NCBI GenBank assembly: GCA_014529385.2 | Contig: CM043953.1 | Span: 74,984,372 to 75,048,371, forward strand | Length of the DNA stretch: 64,000 nt | Origin: Adiantum capillus-veneris | Taxonomy: Eukaryota > Streptophyta > Polypodiopsida > Polypodiales > Pteridaceae | Direction: 5' to 3' | Shown: one piece after another, positions 36,666-50,588 of the stretch | How the letters are laid out: each line of letters begins with the position of its first letter | Numbering within the stretch: position 1 is the stretch's first letter | Translations under genes and position numbers: made by a program | Notes under the pieces: model-generated | Databases searched by the model: none | The model's input: the letters and a program-made list of their open reading frames with translations, nothing else | Told to the model about the DNA's origin: nothing

Positions 36666-37744
36666 TTGAGTGGGAGTAATGGCGGAGGAAGGGAAGCTCA
36701 AGATCGAGAAGTCAATGGCAAAAACTACCAACATTGGAAGATGCATATTGAAGATTATCTCTACCAGAAGGACCTCTATTTGCCCCTAGGTGGTCTTGCA
36801 AAGAAGCCCGCAACGATGGCAGATGAAGCATGTATTGTCCTTGATCAGAAGGCATTGGGAACAATCCGATTAAGTTTGGTGTCAACTGTGGCCTTCAACG
36901 TTTTGGAGATGAAGACCACGGAGGACTTGATGAAGTCACTTGACGACTTCTACGAGAAACCATCTACATCCAATAAGGTATTTCTCATAAAGCACTTGTT
37001 CAATCTAAAGATGGCAGAGAATGGTTCAGTTGCAGAACACCTAAATGACTTTAACACCAACATAAGTCAACTTAGATCGGTGAAAATAAGCTTTGATGAT
37101 GAAGTGCAAGCTCTCCTTATACTATCGTCTCTACCGGATAGTTGGGACAACCTTGTGATGACTGTAAGTAATTCTATTTCTGGCACAAATACTCTTAAGT
37201 TTGATGATGGTGTGGGTGTTCTCCTAAGCCAGGAAATGCGAAGAAGAAGCACAAGAGAATCATCAAGTGCTGCATTGTCAGTGGAAACAGAGGAAGGCCT
37301 AAGGAGAGGTTCAAAAACAAAAGGGTCGTGATCGCTCAAGAGAGCAAGTCACACACAAATTCAGTTCTTGAATGTTGGAACTGCGGCAAGAAGGGCCACG
37401 TCAAGAAGGATTGCTGGTCCAAGAAGAAGAAGGAGTTAGAGTCTCAAGACAACAAGCCAACATCAGAGGCCAATGTGGCAAGTAAAGTAGAGCAAGATGC
37501 TCTAATTCTTTGATTAGAAAATGTGTCTAATTCTTGGATAGTAGATTTTGGGGCTTCATTCCATGCAAAACCACACAAGCAACATTTCCAAGATTACACC
37601 AAAGGTAATTTTGGGTATGTATACTTGGGAGACGATGAAGCTTGTGAAATTATTGGCAAAGGTACAATTGTGTCAAAACTACTAACGAAAATGAATGGAA
37701 GCTTAAAGATGTTAGGCATGTTCCTTCTCTTCGCAAAAATTTGA
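36666..37744 (+). pseudogene. copia-3 gag, zinc knuckle and protease
   Basis: Gag from about 36680: NGKNYQHWKMHIEDYLYQK and VFLIKHLFNLKMAENGSVAEHLNDF. A one-base shift disrupts its first codons (the start now reads MSGSNGGGREAQD). The knuckle CWNCGKKGHVKKDC follows at about 37375, then the protease SWIVDFGASFHAKPHKQ, where the catalytic DSG is changed to DFG. A stop (TGA near 37512) and a shift near 37670 follow. Confidence 0.9.
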
Positions 37745-38985
37745 TCTCTATAGGACAATTGGACGATGAAGGTCACAACATTGCATTCGGAAGCAAACGG
37801 TGGAAGATCTCAAAGGGATCTTTGGTGGTTGCCAAGGGAGAAAAGGTTGGTACACTTTACTTGTGTATTGTTAGCATGCAAACTTCAGCTTGTGCAACAA
37901 CTATAGAAGTCGTCAGTGCGGTGTGGCACTACTGGCTTGGGCATATGAGTGCCAAAGGGATGCAAATCCTTCAAACAAAGAAGCTTCTACCAGGTTTGAG
38001 AGAAGTGGACTTAGAGTTCTGTGAAGATTGTGTTTATGGTAAACAAAAGAGGGTAAAATTTCAAAAATCTAGAAATGAAAGAAAAAATAAAAAACTTAAG
38101 CTGGTTTATTTTGACGTTTGGGGTCCTGCAAGTACACCATCACTTGGTGGCTCATTGTACTATGCAACATTCATAGACGATGCGACTAGGAAAACATGGG
38201 TTTATGTAATGAAGAAAAAATCCAATGTGCTTTCCATATTTCAAAGGAGGAAAGCCTTTGTGTAGAATGAAACATGTACTAAGGTTAAATGCCTCAGTTT
38301 CGACAATGGAGGCAAATATTGCAGGAAAGCTTTTGAAAGCTTTTGTGCTAGCAATGGCATTTGGAGGAAAAGAAAAACCCCAAGGACATCTCCACAAAAT
38401 GGCATTTTTGAAAGGATGAATAGAACAATCATGGAGCGAGCACGAAGCATGCGGCTACATGCAGGTCTACTGCTTGAGCTTTGGGTGGAAGCTGTAAGTA
38501 CGTCTATGTACTTAATCAACCGGTCACCCTCAGCGGCATTGGATGGGGGAGTTCCAGAAGAGGCATGGCCAGTTAAACCGGTGAATTATGCATTTCTCAA
38601 AGTGTTTGGGTGTGAGGCTTTCACGCAGATAGATAGAAGCCTAAGATCAAAGCTACATGCAAAGTCCAAAAAGTATTTCTTCATTGGCCATGGAGAAGGT
38701 GACTTTGGGTATCGCTTATGCAATCTTGAAGATGGAAAAATCTTTAGGAGTAAGGATGTAATTTTTAATGAGCAAATTATGTACAAAGATTACTTGGAAA
38801 GAAAACAAACAAAAGAAACAGGTGATGAGTACATGGAGCTTGAGGACGGTGAAGACTCAAGGACAACAAACGATGACAATGTGCAACAACGTCAACTAAA
38901 TGAGGAGCCTCAACCTATTCCCCGAAGATCTACAGAGAAAGTAGACCTCCATAAAGTTTCATTACATCTTTCAACCATATCTTAA
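37741..38985 (+). pseudogene. copia-3 integrase
   Basis: Contains YWLGHMSAKGMQILQ, CEDCVYGKQKR and the integrase core (VYFDVWGPA, FIDDATRKTWVYV), then a stop near 38263 and a shift, then FERMNRTIMERARSM (38408 on) and VFGCEAFTQIDRS with FFIGHGEGDFGYRL. The first catalytic block reads YFD instead of HSD. It corresponds to copia-2 19.6-20.7 kb. Confidence 0.9.
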
Positions 38986-39023
38986 TCTCAGATTCTGGAG
39001 AGCCAGAATCATACGAAGAAGTT

Positions 39024-40464
39024 ATGCATCACAAATCCAAAGAAGAATGGATGAAGAGCATGCAAGTGGAGATGGACTCACTACATCGCAACCAAACATG
39101 GGAATTGATTGAGTTGCCTAAAGGTAAGCGGTCACTTCAAAACAAATGGGTGTACAAGCTAAGGAAGAAGAAGGTGGGAAGAAAAGGTACAAGTCTAGGC
39201 TTGTGGTAAAAGGGTTTTCTCAAAAAAACTTCAATGAAATATTTTCTCATGTTGTAAAAATGAACTCAATTAGGATTGTCTTAAGTCTTGTAGTTGCTCA
39301 TGATCTAAATCTTGAGCAAATGTATGTAAATACGGCATTCCCTCACGTTGACTTAGAGGAGGAAATTTACATGCTTCAACCAAAGGGGTATGAAGTAAAA
39401 GGTAAGGAGAAAATGGTTTGAAAATTAAAGAGAGATTGTATGGTTTAAAGCAAGCATCAAGACAATGGTACTTGAAGTTCAATCGAAGGATGTTGGATCA
39501 TGGATTCACGGATCATTGCGTCTACACGAAGAATTTGGGAGATGGGAAGTTCATCATCCTAATGTTGTATGTTGATGACATGCTGATTGCAAGTGCTAAC
39601 ATGCAGTACATCAAAGACCTAAAAGAGGATCTATCTAAATATTTTTCAATGAAAGATTTAGGTGCTGCAAAGAGGATACTTGGTATGAAGATATCAATAG
39701 ACAGGACGAAGAAGACAATAATCAAGAGGATTACATCAAGAAGGTACTATAAAGGTTTGAAATGCAAAATGCAAAAATGGTTTGTACACATTTGGCTAGT
39801 CACTTTAAACTAACCAAGGATATGTGTCCAAAGACACAAAAGGAGATACCCTATATGTCTAAAGCTCCATATGATGCAGCGGTAGGTTCTCTTATGTATG
39901 CTATGGTCTGGACAAGGCCACACATTGCACATGCAGTGGGAGTTGTAAGTAGGTTTATGGACAACCCAGGTAAAGAGCATTGGCAAGCTGTGAAGTAGAT
40001 ACTTAGGTATCTCAAAGGGACAACAACAAATGCTTTGTATTTTGGAGGAACTTATATTTATCTAGAAGGGTATGCTGATGCAGATATGGCAGGTGACAAA
40101 GATACGTGAAGGAGCACTACTGGCTATGTCTTCACGGTTGGAGGCACAACAGTAAGTTGGGCTTCAAAGCTGCAAAAAGTGGTCTCACTTTCTACAACGG
40201 AAGCAGAGTATGTAGCAATGATGGAGGCAAGCAAATAAATTCTATGGCTTCACAGATTCTTAGAAGAGCTTGGATTCAAACAAGACAGTTGTGTCTTGTA
40301 CAGTGATAGCCAAAGCACTATCCATCTTGATACGCACTCTTTTGAAAGAGGGATAGCTAAAGCTAGGAAAGGTGCATACAAGTGAAAATCCTGCAGACAT
40401 GTTTACAAAGGTGGTCAACAAGGAGAAGTTGAGATTTTGCTCATCTTCAATCGGCATTCAAGGA
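39024..40464 (+). pseudogene. copia-3 reverse transcriptase-RNase H
   Basis: Pieces in order: EEWMKSMQVEMDSLHRNQTWELIELPKGK (39045), VKGFSQKNFNEIF, NTAFPHVDLEEEIYM, LYGLKQASRQWYLKF, LMLYVDDMLIAS (39560), KAPYDAAVGSLMYAMVWTRP (39860), TTEAEYVAM (40198) and LYSDSQST (40297). Frame changes and stops separate most of them. A deletion removes residues between SQK and NFNEIF relative to copia-2. Confidence 0.9.
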
Positions 40465-40527
40465 TAAGAAGCCACAATGAAAAGCAGTCACAGGTTTGGT
40501 TTGGAGATTAGTCTCCAAGTGGGAGAT

Positions 40528-41147
40528 TGTTAAGTATGGAGCCTGATTTACCCCTTGTAATTTTTTGTATAAAAACGCACATTTGTAAGGCCCCCATTAT
40601 GAGGAGAAGCCATCGTGTGTGAAGAAAAATCACTCGCTGGAAATAAAAATCACTCGCCAGAAATAAAAATCACTCGCCGGAAACCAATTTTCCAAAATAT
40701 TCATTTTTGCCGAAATATTATGGCCGGATGGTGGCCAAAGGTGGTCGGAAAACGACCGGTCGGTTGGCCGGTTGGCTGGTGGTCAGAAGTCAATGGCCGG
40801 TGGCCGGTGGCCAAATTCAAAAGCGGGATTGTCTTTTCAAGGGCGGCCACACATGGGCGGATTGGAGGGTCCGATTTGGACTTATCTACGAAAGGGCGGC
40901 TACACACAGCTGCCTCTCATGAGAGAGGGCAGCCCTTTTGGCCTATAAAAGGAGGCCATTTCTACACACATTTCATAGTGTGTGAAGTTGATGCAACAAG
41001 GTGTGAGGTGGTGAGAGTGAAGCAAGGCGGGAGCTCCAAAAGGGTATAATCCCTTTGTAACCTACTTCTTGTTTTGAAGTACTAAAGCCATTGAGTGGCT
41101 GCTTTCCTGTGGACGTAGCCCACATTGGGTGAACCACGTATATCGTG

Positions 41148-41226
<79 letters not shown>

Positions 41227-41306
41227 ATCTCTTGTGTGTGAAAATTATCCCTCTCCATTAAGTAATCTACTCAATTATCTACTTAGCTACGTCATATTTC
41301 CTAACA
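40528..41306 (+). repeat. copia-3 3' LTR (779 bp) with expanded CT tract
   Basis: Same sequence as 35873-36605, but a (CT)n tract of about 74 bases (41153-41226) makes it 46 bp longer. Ends CCTAACA. Confidence 0.9.
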
Positions 41307-42290
41307 GCCTTGGGACTGAGACCGGGGATGGTTAATGATTTTACAAAGTATATGTTATGTTTGTGATGCACGAAGCTTTCCATCTTCATTGCATCACCTA
41401 GGTCACAAGGAGCACAAAGATTGTATTGTACCAAGTCTCTCTTGATGGGAGAATCTATAATTTAAAAGCCTTTTGGACGGGGACTGCCAGCTCCAAGTAA
41501 ATACAGTCCTCAACTGTTGTCATGTTCTCTAATACTCTCTCTCACAAAGTATTGTTCATGCCAAGTTAATTAAGTATAATGGTTATGTTGCTACTGCTAA
41601 TTAAGATCACCCTCTATGTTCTCAAAGTACTCTCATAAAAATTCTCATTATAATTCTCTTAATTCTACTATTCTCAATGTTTATAGTCCATTTTCATTAC
41701 ATTGGTATCAGAGCTATTGGTTTCTCTTTTCTTAATTAAGAAGAGAGGTCCTTGAGTTTTCCATGAAAGGTTGGACCTATTCATTGCAATAGGGTAAGTG
41801 GGACAGGGATCTATTATCTTGGTTGAGAAGGACTTAGTTCGAGGTACACTGTTGGGAAATATAGTCTTAATAATGGAGTCTCTTGGGGCTTGCCTTTGGC
41901 TTAACCATTATTGAGCTACGAGCAATCTCAACAGGAACCATAATCAACCGAGGAATGTTAGACCCTCTCCACTAGTCTTTGCAATCAACAGAATCTACCA
42001 CCGGTGTGGCTGCTTGAGAACTAATTTTTAAAGGTAAAGAAGAGTAGCGACTAAGGTTTTTGAGGGTATCAAAAGCACAAAGTAGCAACTAAGGTTTTTG
42101 AGGGTATCAAAGCATAAATTAATCTATACATAAGTTTAATAAGCATGGTTCACAGTAACCAAGAGAGTAGAATGAACATTGATAACTTTGATTTTGCACA
42201 TGAAGGTGCTAATGATGATGCCCCCATGTTTGTTAATTACCTTGTTACTAGGTTGCAACAAGCTATGGGCAACCCTGCTAATTAAACTGC
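41307..42290 (+). other. Right part of a split LTR, primer-binding site and leader
   Basis: At 41702-41714 the plus strand reads TTGGTATCAGAGC, a tRNA-Met primer-binding site, preceded by ...TCATTACA as an LTR end. A short frame from the ATG at about 42148 (MVHSNQESRMNIDNFDF...) could be a gag start but stops after about 45 codons. The rest of the element is not recognisable. Confidence 0.45.
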
Positions 42291-45200
42291 TAATATGGAG
42301 GAAGTTCTCCCAATTTTTCTTTCATGGTCTTCTTCTTTGAAGCTCCCAAAGTGAATGAGAGAGAACCTGACACAAATTAATCAAGCTTGGTTGCCAAACC
42401 AGCTTTAGTAATTCCCAACAAGTAGAAATTGTCATAAAGCAAATAAGAAGCATGAAAATCACAATGTTTGAGGGATTCTTTTTAGGTGCACCTAAGATGC
42501 AAGTGTGTGTGTATGCATGAAATTTGGCACCAGAGTGGATGCACATGGTGTATCTGTGTTGTAGGTGACATGTACAAAGTGTGATGGATTTTTGACACCT
42601 ACTGAGAGTTATGGACAGCTTTGAGTTTGATTTTTCCATTTTCAAAGCTTGTGATGATTGATGGAGTTGTGCTTTACCAAACATGATGAAAATGGTCATG
42701 GTGCTATCGATGAGGCATGTAGAAATTTTTGTGTTGATTTTTGATGAGTTAGACCTCTCTGGTGATAGTTCTATCTTAGGCGTGCCTACGATAGACTTGG
42801 TTGGTTTTGGGCCATTTTGGGCTCATGTCAGCTTGATTGGATTCACAGAGTTGGGACTTGGTGTTTGGTAAAGTTTGGACTAATTTAACAAGCTAAAAGT
42901 CAGTTAGGTCCAGTTTTAGTTTCTTTTGGGCAGTAAAGTGATCATGGGCTAATATATGCATGGGAAAAGTGTAACAAGGTGATGTAGGCTATGTGCCACG
43001 TATGAGGATCATGCTCATGTGAAAAAATGTGCAAAAAGTTCTCAAATCATGGCAGATCATCTTCGGCACGCCTAAGATCAAAATTGCATTGTATTGCTAA
43101 TTATGTCCTTAACTTGCCCTATGTAGCTTCTACTATGTTAGTTATGGTGGGTGATGGCCTTGGCTGTGTTTCTTGCCTTGGTGTTGCACCCGATGAACTT
43201 GATGGTCCTCTTTTGAAGTGAGCTTAACTTGAGGTCACTAGCCAGTAGTTGTGTGCCAGTGAAGGTCTATCAAGGTTAAGTATAATGTATAAAGTGCCCC
43301 CCTTGAGTCTGAGGTCAAACGGATCTTTATGTTGTACTGTGGTTGTAAGATCCCCAATTTTTGGGTCTCTTTTAAAAGTAAGAAAAATAGCTTTCAATAT
43401 CTATTTTGCCAAATTTTGTAATTAGGATGCTTGATTGACACTATTGGAAAGTTCTAAAGTAAAAAGCAAGACCATTTCCATATTCCAGTAGGTAAGACGG
43501 ATGTTTGATTCAGTTTTGAAAAAATATGCTATTTTTAGCTTTTTAATGCTTTTAGGTGCTTCCTTGCAAAAAGCAAGGTCGGATCCTTGATCTACGTGTT
43601 CCAGGGAAGCTATGGTTCAATTTTGTAAACATCTGTTTTTTGAGTGTTTTTCACGCTATTTTTAGTTTTTCATAAATTTTGAGTGCTTTTTAGTGAAAAG
43701 CGAGTTCGCTTTCTTATTCCAGTGGAAAAGGGAGACCCGTGGTTCAATTTTAGAAATTTTTCTTTTTTTTTCCTTTTTACGCTATTTTTAGCTTTTCTTG
43801 CTTTTTGGAGTTTTTGAAAAGCAATGTGCTTTTTATGATGACTTAAACATGAAAATATTAATTTTATTCTGCGTTGGATTTAAAAATAATCACCCTGAGC
43901 AAAAACGGGACCAAACGGGATTTTTATGAGAATTATTTTTATAAAAGCAGTACCATAAATACGTCGAGGCAGTACAAGAAAGTCATAACTATGTCGGGAC
44001 ATTACAGTGTGGCATAGTCTAGCTAAGGTTCCAAAGACTGGAGTTTTTTCCCAAAAGCACGAAGCTAATCCTGGCTAAGAGGTAGCGCTACCTGTAGCTT
44101 GAGGCACACTCCGGACAGGTGGAAAACCTATAAATTGGCATAAACACCTCAGTTTTCAGTGCCTTCTGTTGCGTCTACTACCGCAAGGCTATATGTTCAT
44201 CACCATCTCCATAAGCTCTTCTATCTTGAGAAGAAGAAGAAGAAGAAGAAGAAGAAGAAGAAGAAGAAGAAGAAGAAGGATATTCTCTCTCTACTTGCTT
44301 ACTATCTCCTCTCTCGTTTCACAATGTGCGTGCTCTCCGGAAGCTCTCGTGGCGGATACCTCTACGTAGCTCTCATCACCACTCTCTTGCGGCAAAGCAA
44401 GAAGCCTTTTGATAGCCCCTAATCAACACTAAAGCATGGTGAAAAGCTCTAAACTCCATAGCCATCATCATCTCTCTCTCTATGTCGTTTTTCTGAGTAG
44501 TCATCCTCTCTCGGTGATTGTTTTTTTGTATACCACTGCATGTATGGATTAACCAAGTACATATGAAGTCTCTCCATGATTATTTCATCATGTTTAACAT
44601 GCTGATTTATGCACATGATGTGTTTATGATCACGTGCGTGCACAAAATGAGCTTTTCGTTTCACGTCATAGAGGCGGTAGGAACACTGGTTCGGTCATAA
44701 CTCACAAACTGTTACAAATCAGTCTGAACCCTTTTTACCAGAGATAAAACACATCATTTAGAACATATTCTGTGAAAATCACGCACGAGCTAAGAGATAT
44801 GGTCAAAAAACTGATTGCTGCCCACTACACAACCAAATGTTTTGACTCCATGCTCCTTGGAGAACCACTATATAGATAATAGATTCACCGGATGGGAAAC
44901 CCCACTCAAGCAATTGAAAAGCTTGATGAAAATTGATGATAAATGTATTTAGGTCTCAGTTATCACCTCAAGAATGAGAATTATTAATTGCTCCATAACC
45001 GGTTTTACCTACACGTGTAGGGGTGCTACCAAAGGAGGGTACCATATGATGTCGTGATTTAACCGAGCCGTTTATGTATGATTTATGATATTTTTTGGTG
45101 AGTTGATTTCAGCTATTAGATGCCCATAAACTTATGTCAAGGTATATGGTTAGACATCCCAAACCGCATAGGCAGATATGATAAAGTGGCTTTCTTTTTG

Positions 45201-47778
45201 GGTTACCGTTTGTTGTGTACGATACCATATGGGTAAAGTGATGTGATAGAGTGCTAGTCTATATTATGGATCTGAGCTTGATGCATTGGTTTGAGGTCAA
45301 ATAGTTTCATTTGCATGTTATGTATGCTCCCAAAAATGCCGAGAAGTTGTTTTTTGCATACATTGTACAAAGTTATGGTTTATGGTTGCCTATTTCATTT
45401 ACAAGGGGCATTTAAAGATTCTTTATTGTCATTGAAGGGGCATTCTAATGCACCACCAACTCCCACAGTTCCCCAACATGATGACATAAACACATGTGTC
45501 AAATTTGGTCCAAGATTGAGCACTTCATCTTTGGCACGTCGAAGATACTAGGTCATTTTTTTTGCATTTTTTTCACTTTGGAGCTTACCAATGTGTCCCC
45601 CCACTAGTGTGATCCTATGGTTCAAGTTTGGTGTCCCCCCACTAGTGTGTTCGGTGTATTCGTCATTGTTCCTGAAATTTCCCAAATTGCCCTGTGTTGT
45701 CGTGCCCCCTACAGCCCTTGTGGTCGGCAAAGTGATAATCAGAATGCTTCTTGGTATAGTTAGGAACTTACCCCTCATGTCTGGAGTGAGTAAGAGTTGA
45801 CAAATAGTGCGTAGAAGTGCTTGGAAGGTCACCAAAATCCGCTAGCTAGAGGTGTCTCTCAAAGGACTAGAATAGAAATGAGGGGGAAAATGGCCTAAGG
45901 GACTATACATACCTGGACTTTTCCGACACCCCATCCTATACGTACCCATTGATCTTAATAGGCTTCACAATGTATTGTTCGATCAAAAATTTCATAAAAT
46001 CGACGTCCATGGACCTTTCTATCGCAATTTGTTCCAGATGGTTAGTGAGTCCGAGTGACGGTCGAGCTTTTTGATCAAAATTGTCCCAAAAAAATTATGG
46101 CCATCCCATTGAGCTTCAAGATTTGGCATTTGAATTTGGAATCCAATTATGATATTCTTGCTTATTTATTTATTTATTTTGGAGTTTATTAGCTTTTATT
46201 AGCAAAAATTAAAGGAAATTAATCAAACTACTTAGAAAAGTTCCATTCCATACTCAAAAATACTAAAACACTTCTAATGTCATTATTTGGCCATATTTTT
46301 GTGTGGTTGCTCCATTTTGATCATGATTTTTGCTTAAAAACACATGATACAAGTAAAAATTGCATTATTTTTGGCTTTTTGGTATGTATGTACAATATAC
46401 ATAAACCTAGGGGTTATCATATTGTGTTGCCCATTCATCTCGTTATTAGGGAATATCATCTATTTTTTCTCAAAAAAATTCGCACATTAGCCCACAATCA
46501 CTTCAAAACATTGCCCTGTTTCTCTTCTAGATTCATACGCTTGGGTCCACATTCTCCCTCCCTCCTTGCTCAAGTCCTTTAGGACAACAGAATATTGTCC
46601 GGATTGTGCAGTGCATGGGCTATAAAGTCGTGTCTATGCATGGCCTTGATTGGCCCTCTCAGGCTAGTTATGTCAATGCGTGTAAACACACTATGTCGTG
46701 CAAGAGGTGGGCCTTGAATATTTCACTCAGGGGTTTCCACCAATGGCAAGGTATCATGTGTTGGAACTCTCTTGAAGAGTAAATCTTGTAGCAATTGAGC
46801 TCATTCTTTGATTGTGTGATATGCATTGTACATTGCATGATGACTAAAAGATGTGGTCACCATTGGGGATGGTTGTTTAACTTTTGGTACCCATTTGTAT
46901 CTGATTGTTGCAATCTTTTCCCTGATAATCATTTTACCACATTCTCTATGCGTGATTTTTGGCTCGTGCTTAGGTTTCCAAACCCACTTTTTTTTTTTGT
47001 AATGGCAATCTCCTTGATTGTAGTGGGTAGGTTTGGTTCGCAGTAGGATTGGTTGTGGTGTGTAGCACGTTTCTAGGCACCCAAATTTGTTGAGGTCAAT
47101 TGATGAGCTGAATTTTGGGTATCCAAATTTGTCTGATTCCCTATATGCTATGATTGTAATAAGAAAGCTTTGGCAAATCCGCATTTGTAATTGTATCCGA
47201 TGAATCCTGCTTTGTCGATTGGAAAGCATCGAGAGCTTCTTTTCATTCTTCCTTGATGTGTGAAATTGGTACCTTAAGCTGTCCTCATTTAAGTGTAGGC
47301 TCCAAAATTTTGGTATCCCAATCTTGAATTGCTTTATAGGTTCGCCTTCATGGAACGCCCAGGATTAAGTCTTCATTCATGTGCTCATCCGCTATACATA
47401 TAAAAGTATGCGGGCAAGAGAATCCATGAACCATGATATTCAAGTTGATTTTTCTAAAGTTGGAGTGACTTTTTTAGTGGCTTGACAATACTCAAGTGGC
47501 TGAGTAGTTGCCTTGCAATATGTAGAATAACTGAGCGCATTGACTCTGGCACATGTATATGCTAAGGCCTTGACCATGTAATGCTCATTCAGATTTACTG
47601 TGATGCACATATCAAGACCATCCATCCATTCATCATTAATTTCAACTTCATCCTCTGCTAGAGTTGAATTTGAAGGGTATTGAGAGGTATAGCTTGAGGA
47701 ATAGGTTGTCTTGCCGCTTTTTGTTTCAAAACTCAAATGCGCACTTCCTCTTGGGCCTCCTCAATCACTTACTTTTGT
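42291..47778. other. Retrotransposon-like debris without a supported gene
   Basis: No convincing coding region. A (GAA)n tract lies at 44228-44279; the lysine- or arginine-rich frames through it are artefacts. At about 45588 and 45637 TGTCCCCCCACTAGTGTG occurs twice. GTAAGATCCCCAATTTTTGG near 43347 resembles the start of a gypsy LTR, but no partner was found. Several short frames between 46277 and 47736 have no recognisable domain. Confidence 0.55.
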
Positions 47779-48990
47779 TTAATATTTTTTTTCCTTTTTT
47801 GCATGCATTCTTTGCATAAAATCATTAGTCAAGGGTAGATGGTATTTGTGGAGGCGACATCCACTAATCCAAATTTCCGTGATATTTCCATCTAAGGTAG
47901 CTAGTTTGACGGTACCACTTGGTGAAACATCTTCAATGACAAAAGGACCATGTCCATTTTTCTTGAACTTGGGTATATGTTGTTTCAAAGAGTAACTAGA
48001 ACCAAATCCCCTGGTTTCAAAACTTTAGCCAGCAAATGTGAGTCAAAAAACTATTTCAAGGAGTACACCAAAACCAAATCCCTTGGTTTGAAAACTTTAG
48101 TTTGCAAATGTGAGTCAAAAAACTATTTTTGTTTTTGTTTTTGTTCATGTATATGGGAAATGGCCGCTAATCATTGTTCGCCTAACCGTTCTAAGTCCTC
48201 GACCCGTTCTGACAACTCATGCCCTATCCATTTCAACTCGCGTGTCTAACTCTGAGAGTGGGCAATAAGTACTCCATTGCAGTATTGCATCTAGGCCATA
48301 GACCAAGTTAAAAGAATTCATGCTCAAGGCTATTTTGAACGAAACTCAATACAACCACATGGCCAAATGAAGATGCATTTTCCTGATTGTTTTGCCCAAA
48401 CTAGCAATGTTAGTTAGTACAAAGCTCAAAATTTTGTTTGTATGTTCTACTTGACCATTTTTCTGAGGATGATAGGGTGCAAAATTGTTATGGATTACCA
48501 TGAGCTCATCTAATAAGTTTTCTATCACCTCATTAAGCAAATTTGATCCGCAATCACTTACAATCACTTGCAAATTTGATCCGCAATCACTTACAAGCTC
48601 AATAGGAGGTACGTACTACCTATTGAATATGCATTCTTACGTACTACCTAGTGAATATGCATTTGCATCATTCTTCCTAGTGGCTCGTGCCTTGACCCAT
48701 TTGGCTAAGTAATTTGATGGCCACAATTATATATTGCAGCTAAGTTTTGTAAGCCAATGGTTGTAGTGTTCCCACAAAGTCTATACCCCACTAGAAAATG
48801 CACGAGCTCCCATCATAGGTCGCAGTGGCATACTATCAATTCTTGTCAACATCTTTGTTCGTTGACATGAATCATAGCCTCAAACAAATTCTTTCACATC
48901 GGTAAGCAAAGTTGGCCACCAGATGCCTGCCATCAATATAGATTTGGTTGTGGTTTCATGAGAGAATTGACCCCCCTTCTAGACATGTGT
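47779..48990 (-). pseudogene. gypsy-C integrase remnant
   Basis: Minus strand, N- to C-terminal: a zinc-binding piece YDSCQRTKMLTRIDSMPLRP (about 48890-48810), the core IVSDCGSNLLNEV and FAPYHPQKNGQVEHTNK (48573-48346), and the C-terminal HGPFVIEDVSPSGTVKLATL with SGCRLHKYH (47988-47779). This is the Ty3/gypsy integrase order. Tandem duplications (about 47990-48125 and 48545-48600) and stops break it. It is downstream of the protease remnant at 55870-56210; copia-4 lies between. Confidence 0.82.
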
Positions 48991-50588
48991 GTTCTTTCTC
49001 TAAGATAGGGAAATAATCCTCTTCATGGGCACAAAGTCTAAGATGTTGTTCTTTCCCTTGTCAATAGAGCTGATTCCCAATCATTGTATAGTTGGTTGCT
49101 TCAGTCTCTATTGACCTTTGTCTCCATCCACTCATGTCTTCTAGGAATATTCTCTAAGGGAAAAGATGGCCTTGGAGACAAAGTTGCAACAAAAAAGGGA
49201 GCAACTCAAACGCAAAAAAGAAAACAGAGAAAAAGTGGAGGGAGCAGAGGCATCTAAACCTTTATCAGGTGGTGCATTCTTAGTATTGGAGCCATTAGAA
49301 GATCTCTTACAAAACTATGAGGTGAAACTAAAATACAACCATATTTTAGAGAAAAGATGGTTGACGTACTCGCAAACATCTCATAGAGATCACTCAAGCT
49401 CCAATGCAGCCAAAAACAGCACATACTCCTAGTTAGGAAGTTTGGACACATCAAACAAAGAGGAAAAATGAGCACAAGGAAAACAAAACTGTCGATCGAA
49501 TGAGACCTAAAAATGAAATATCATTGGATAAAAGGGTAGTAGTAAACACAGGAGGTGAGACCAAGTCACAAGGAATGATGCCTATTTTAGAAGTGGAAGA
49601 ACCATGGCTACAAGCCTTGTGGGAAGAAACCAGAAAGATGGTAGTGCGACTTTCAAGTATGAAACGTTAAATAATTTACCATCTTTTATAGGGAAGCCTA
49701 TATTTTTACTATACCAAGATCCTATGTTGTTTATCCATAGATAGATATAAAGTGAAAAATCTATGCACTTTTTTTGCAATGTGAGAATCTTTTTCATTTT
49801 TGATGAAAACTTGGTAAAATTGATTCTTGGGGTGCATCTAGATGTGTAAATATGAATCTTGAGCCTTAGATAAAATCATTAGATGAAGGTAATTTTGGTG
49901 GTGTTGTGGTTTGCATAGGGTTGGTCCTCTCGACATAGATGTTTGGAGTACAATCCCATTTTGTTGCCACTGCGTTAGGCTATTTTGCCCTTGTAGATAT
50001 AGACTCTAACTTGGTTAGGGGTGACTTGGCAACCCATTTTGAAACATGTTTGGGAATATTTGGATGAATGTTTCCGGTTTCCAAGCTTTCCTATCCAATA
50101 GTTTTATGGTCAGAAGCTTTATGGTCCTTGTCAAAATGATTAAGCATGAGTGCAAAATTTGTTCTTGTTTGGGAATCCGATTTTGTCTTTGTCTTTTTTG
50201 AGCTTGTACCAACTTCTAAGGTACCCATATTTTTTGATAGGTAGGTTGTCTAGAAGAGGTTGTTTTGGACTTGTAATGTACTTTATTGGCCCTATTCCTA
50301 GCTGTGGTAAATTGTGTCCTTGAAGATGACTTTCTTGCAGTGGCTTGCATCTTTGAGTCAGAAGAGGATGGCTTGTTGATAGATTTGGCTATCCATACCT
50401 ACTTGGTCGTGGTATTGAGCATTTGTTTTAGGACCCCTATGTATTTTGATGGTGGTGATTTCCTATTCCGTTTTTCTTGGACTCTAGACTTCATTTGTTG
50501 AGTGTTACTTGGCTTGCATTTCTAGACCTGTTTGGAAGCATTTACTATTGTGATGGCTCGTGTAGTTGGAGGGGCGTTGGGATGGATG
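48991..50588. other. Unrecognised interior of gypsy-C
   Basis: Reverse transcriptase should lie here but I see no motif. The plus-strand frame 49166-49432 (lysine-rich, EQLKRKKENREK) has no recognised domain. Probably strongly decayed or replaced sequence. Confidence 0.45.

Larger units (their letters stand above)
35873..41306 (+). mobile_element. Ty1/copia LTR retrotransposon, copia-3, heavily mutated
   Basis: LTRs 35873-36605 and 40528-41306 run from TGTTAAGTATGGAGCC to ...TAACA/TGACA. The primer-binding site ATTGGTATTAGAG follows the left LTR and the polypurine tract CAAGTGGGAGAT precedes the right one. Flanks TCCTT (35868-35872) and GCCTT (41307-41311) fit a 5-bp duplication with one change. 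Internal proteins match copia-2 nearly residue for residue, so the two are one family in opposite orientation. Many stops and shifts make it older or faster decaying than copia-2. Confidence 0.93.

Noticed and set aside
44159-44422. Lysine- or arginine-rich reading frames
   Set aside because: They translate a (GAA)n microsatellite.
49166-49432. An 88-codon lysine-rich frame as a host gene
   Set aside because: No recognisable domain, no splice or promoter evidence, and it lies within a decayed gypsy element.
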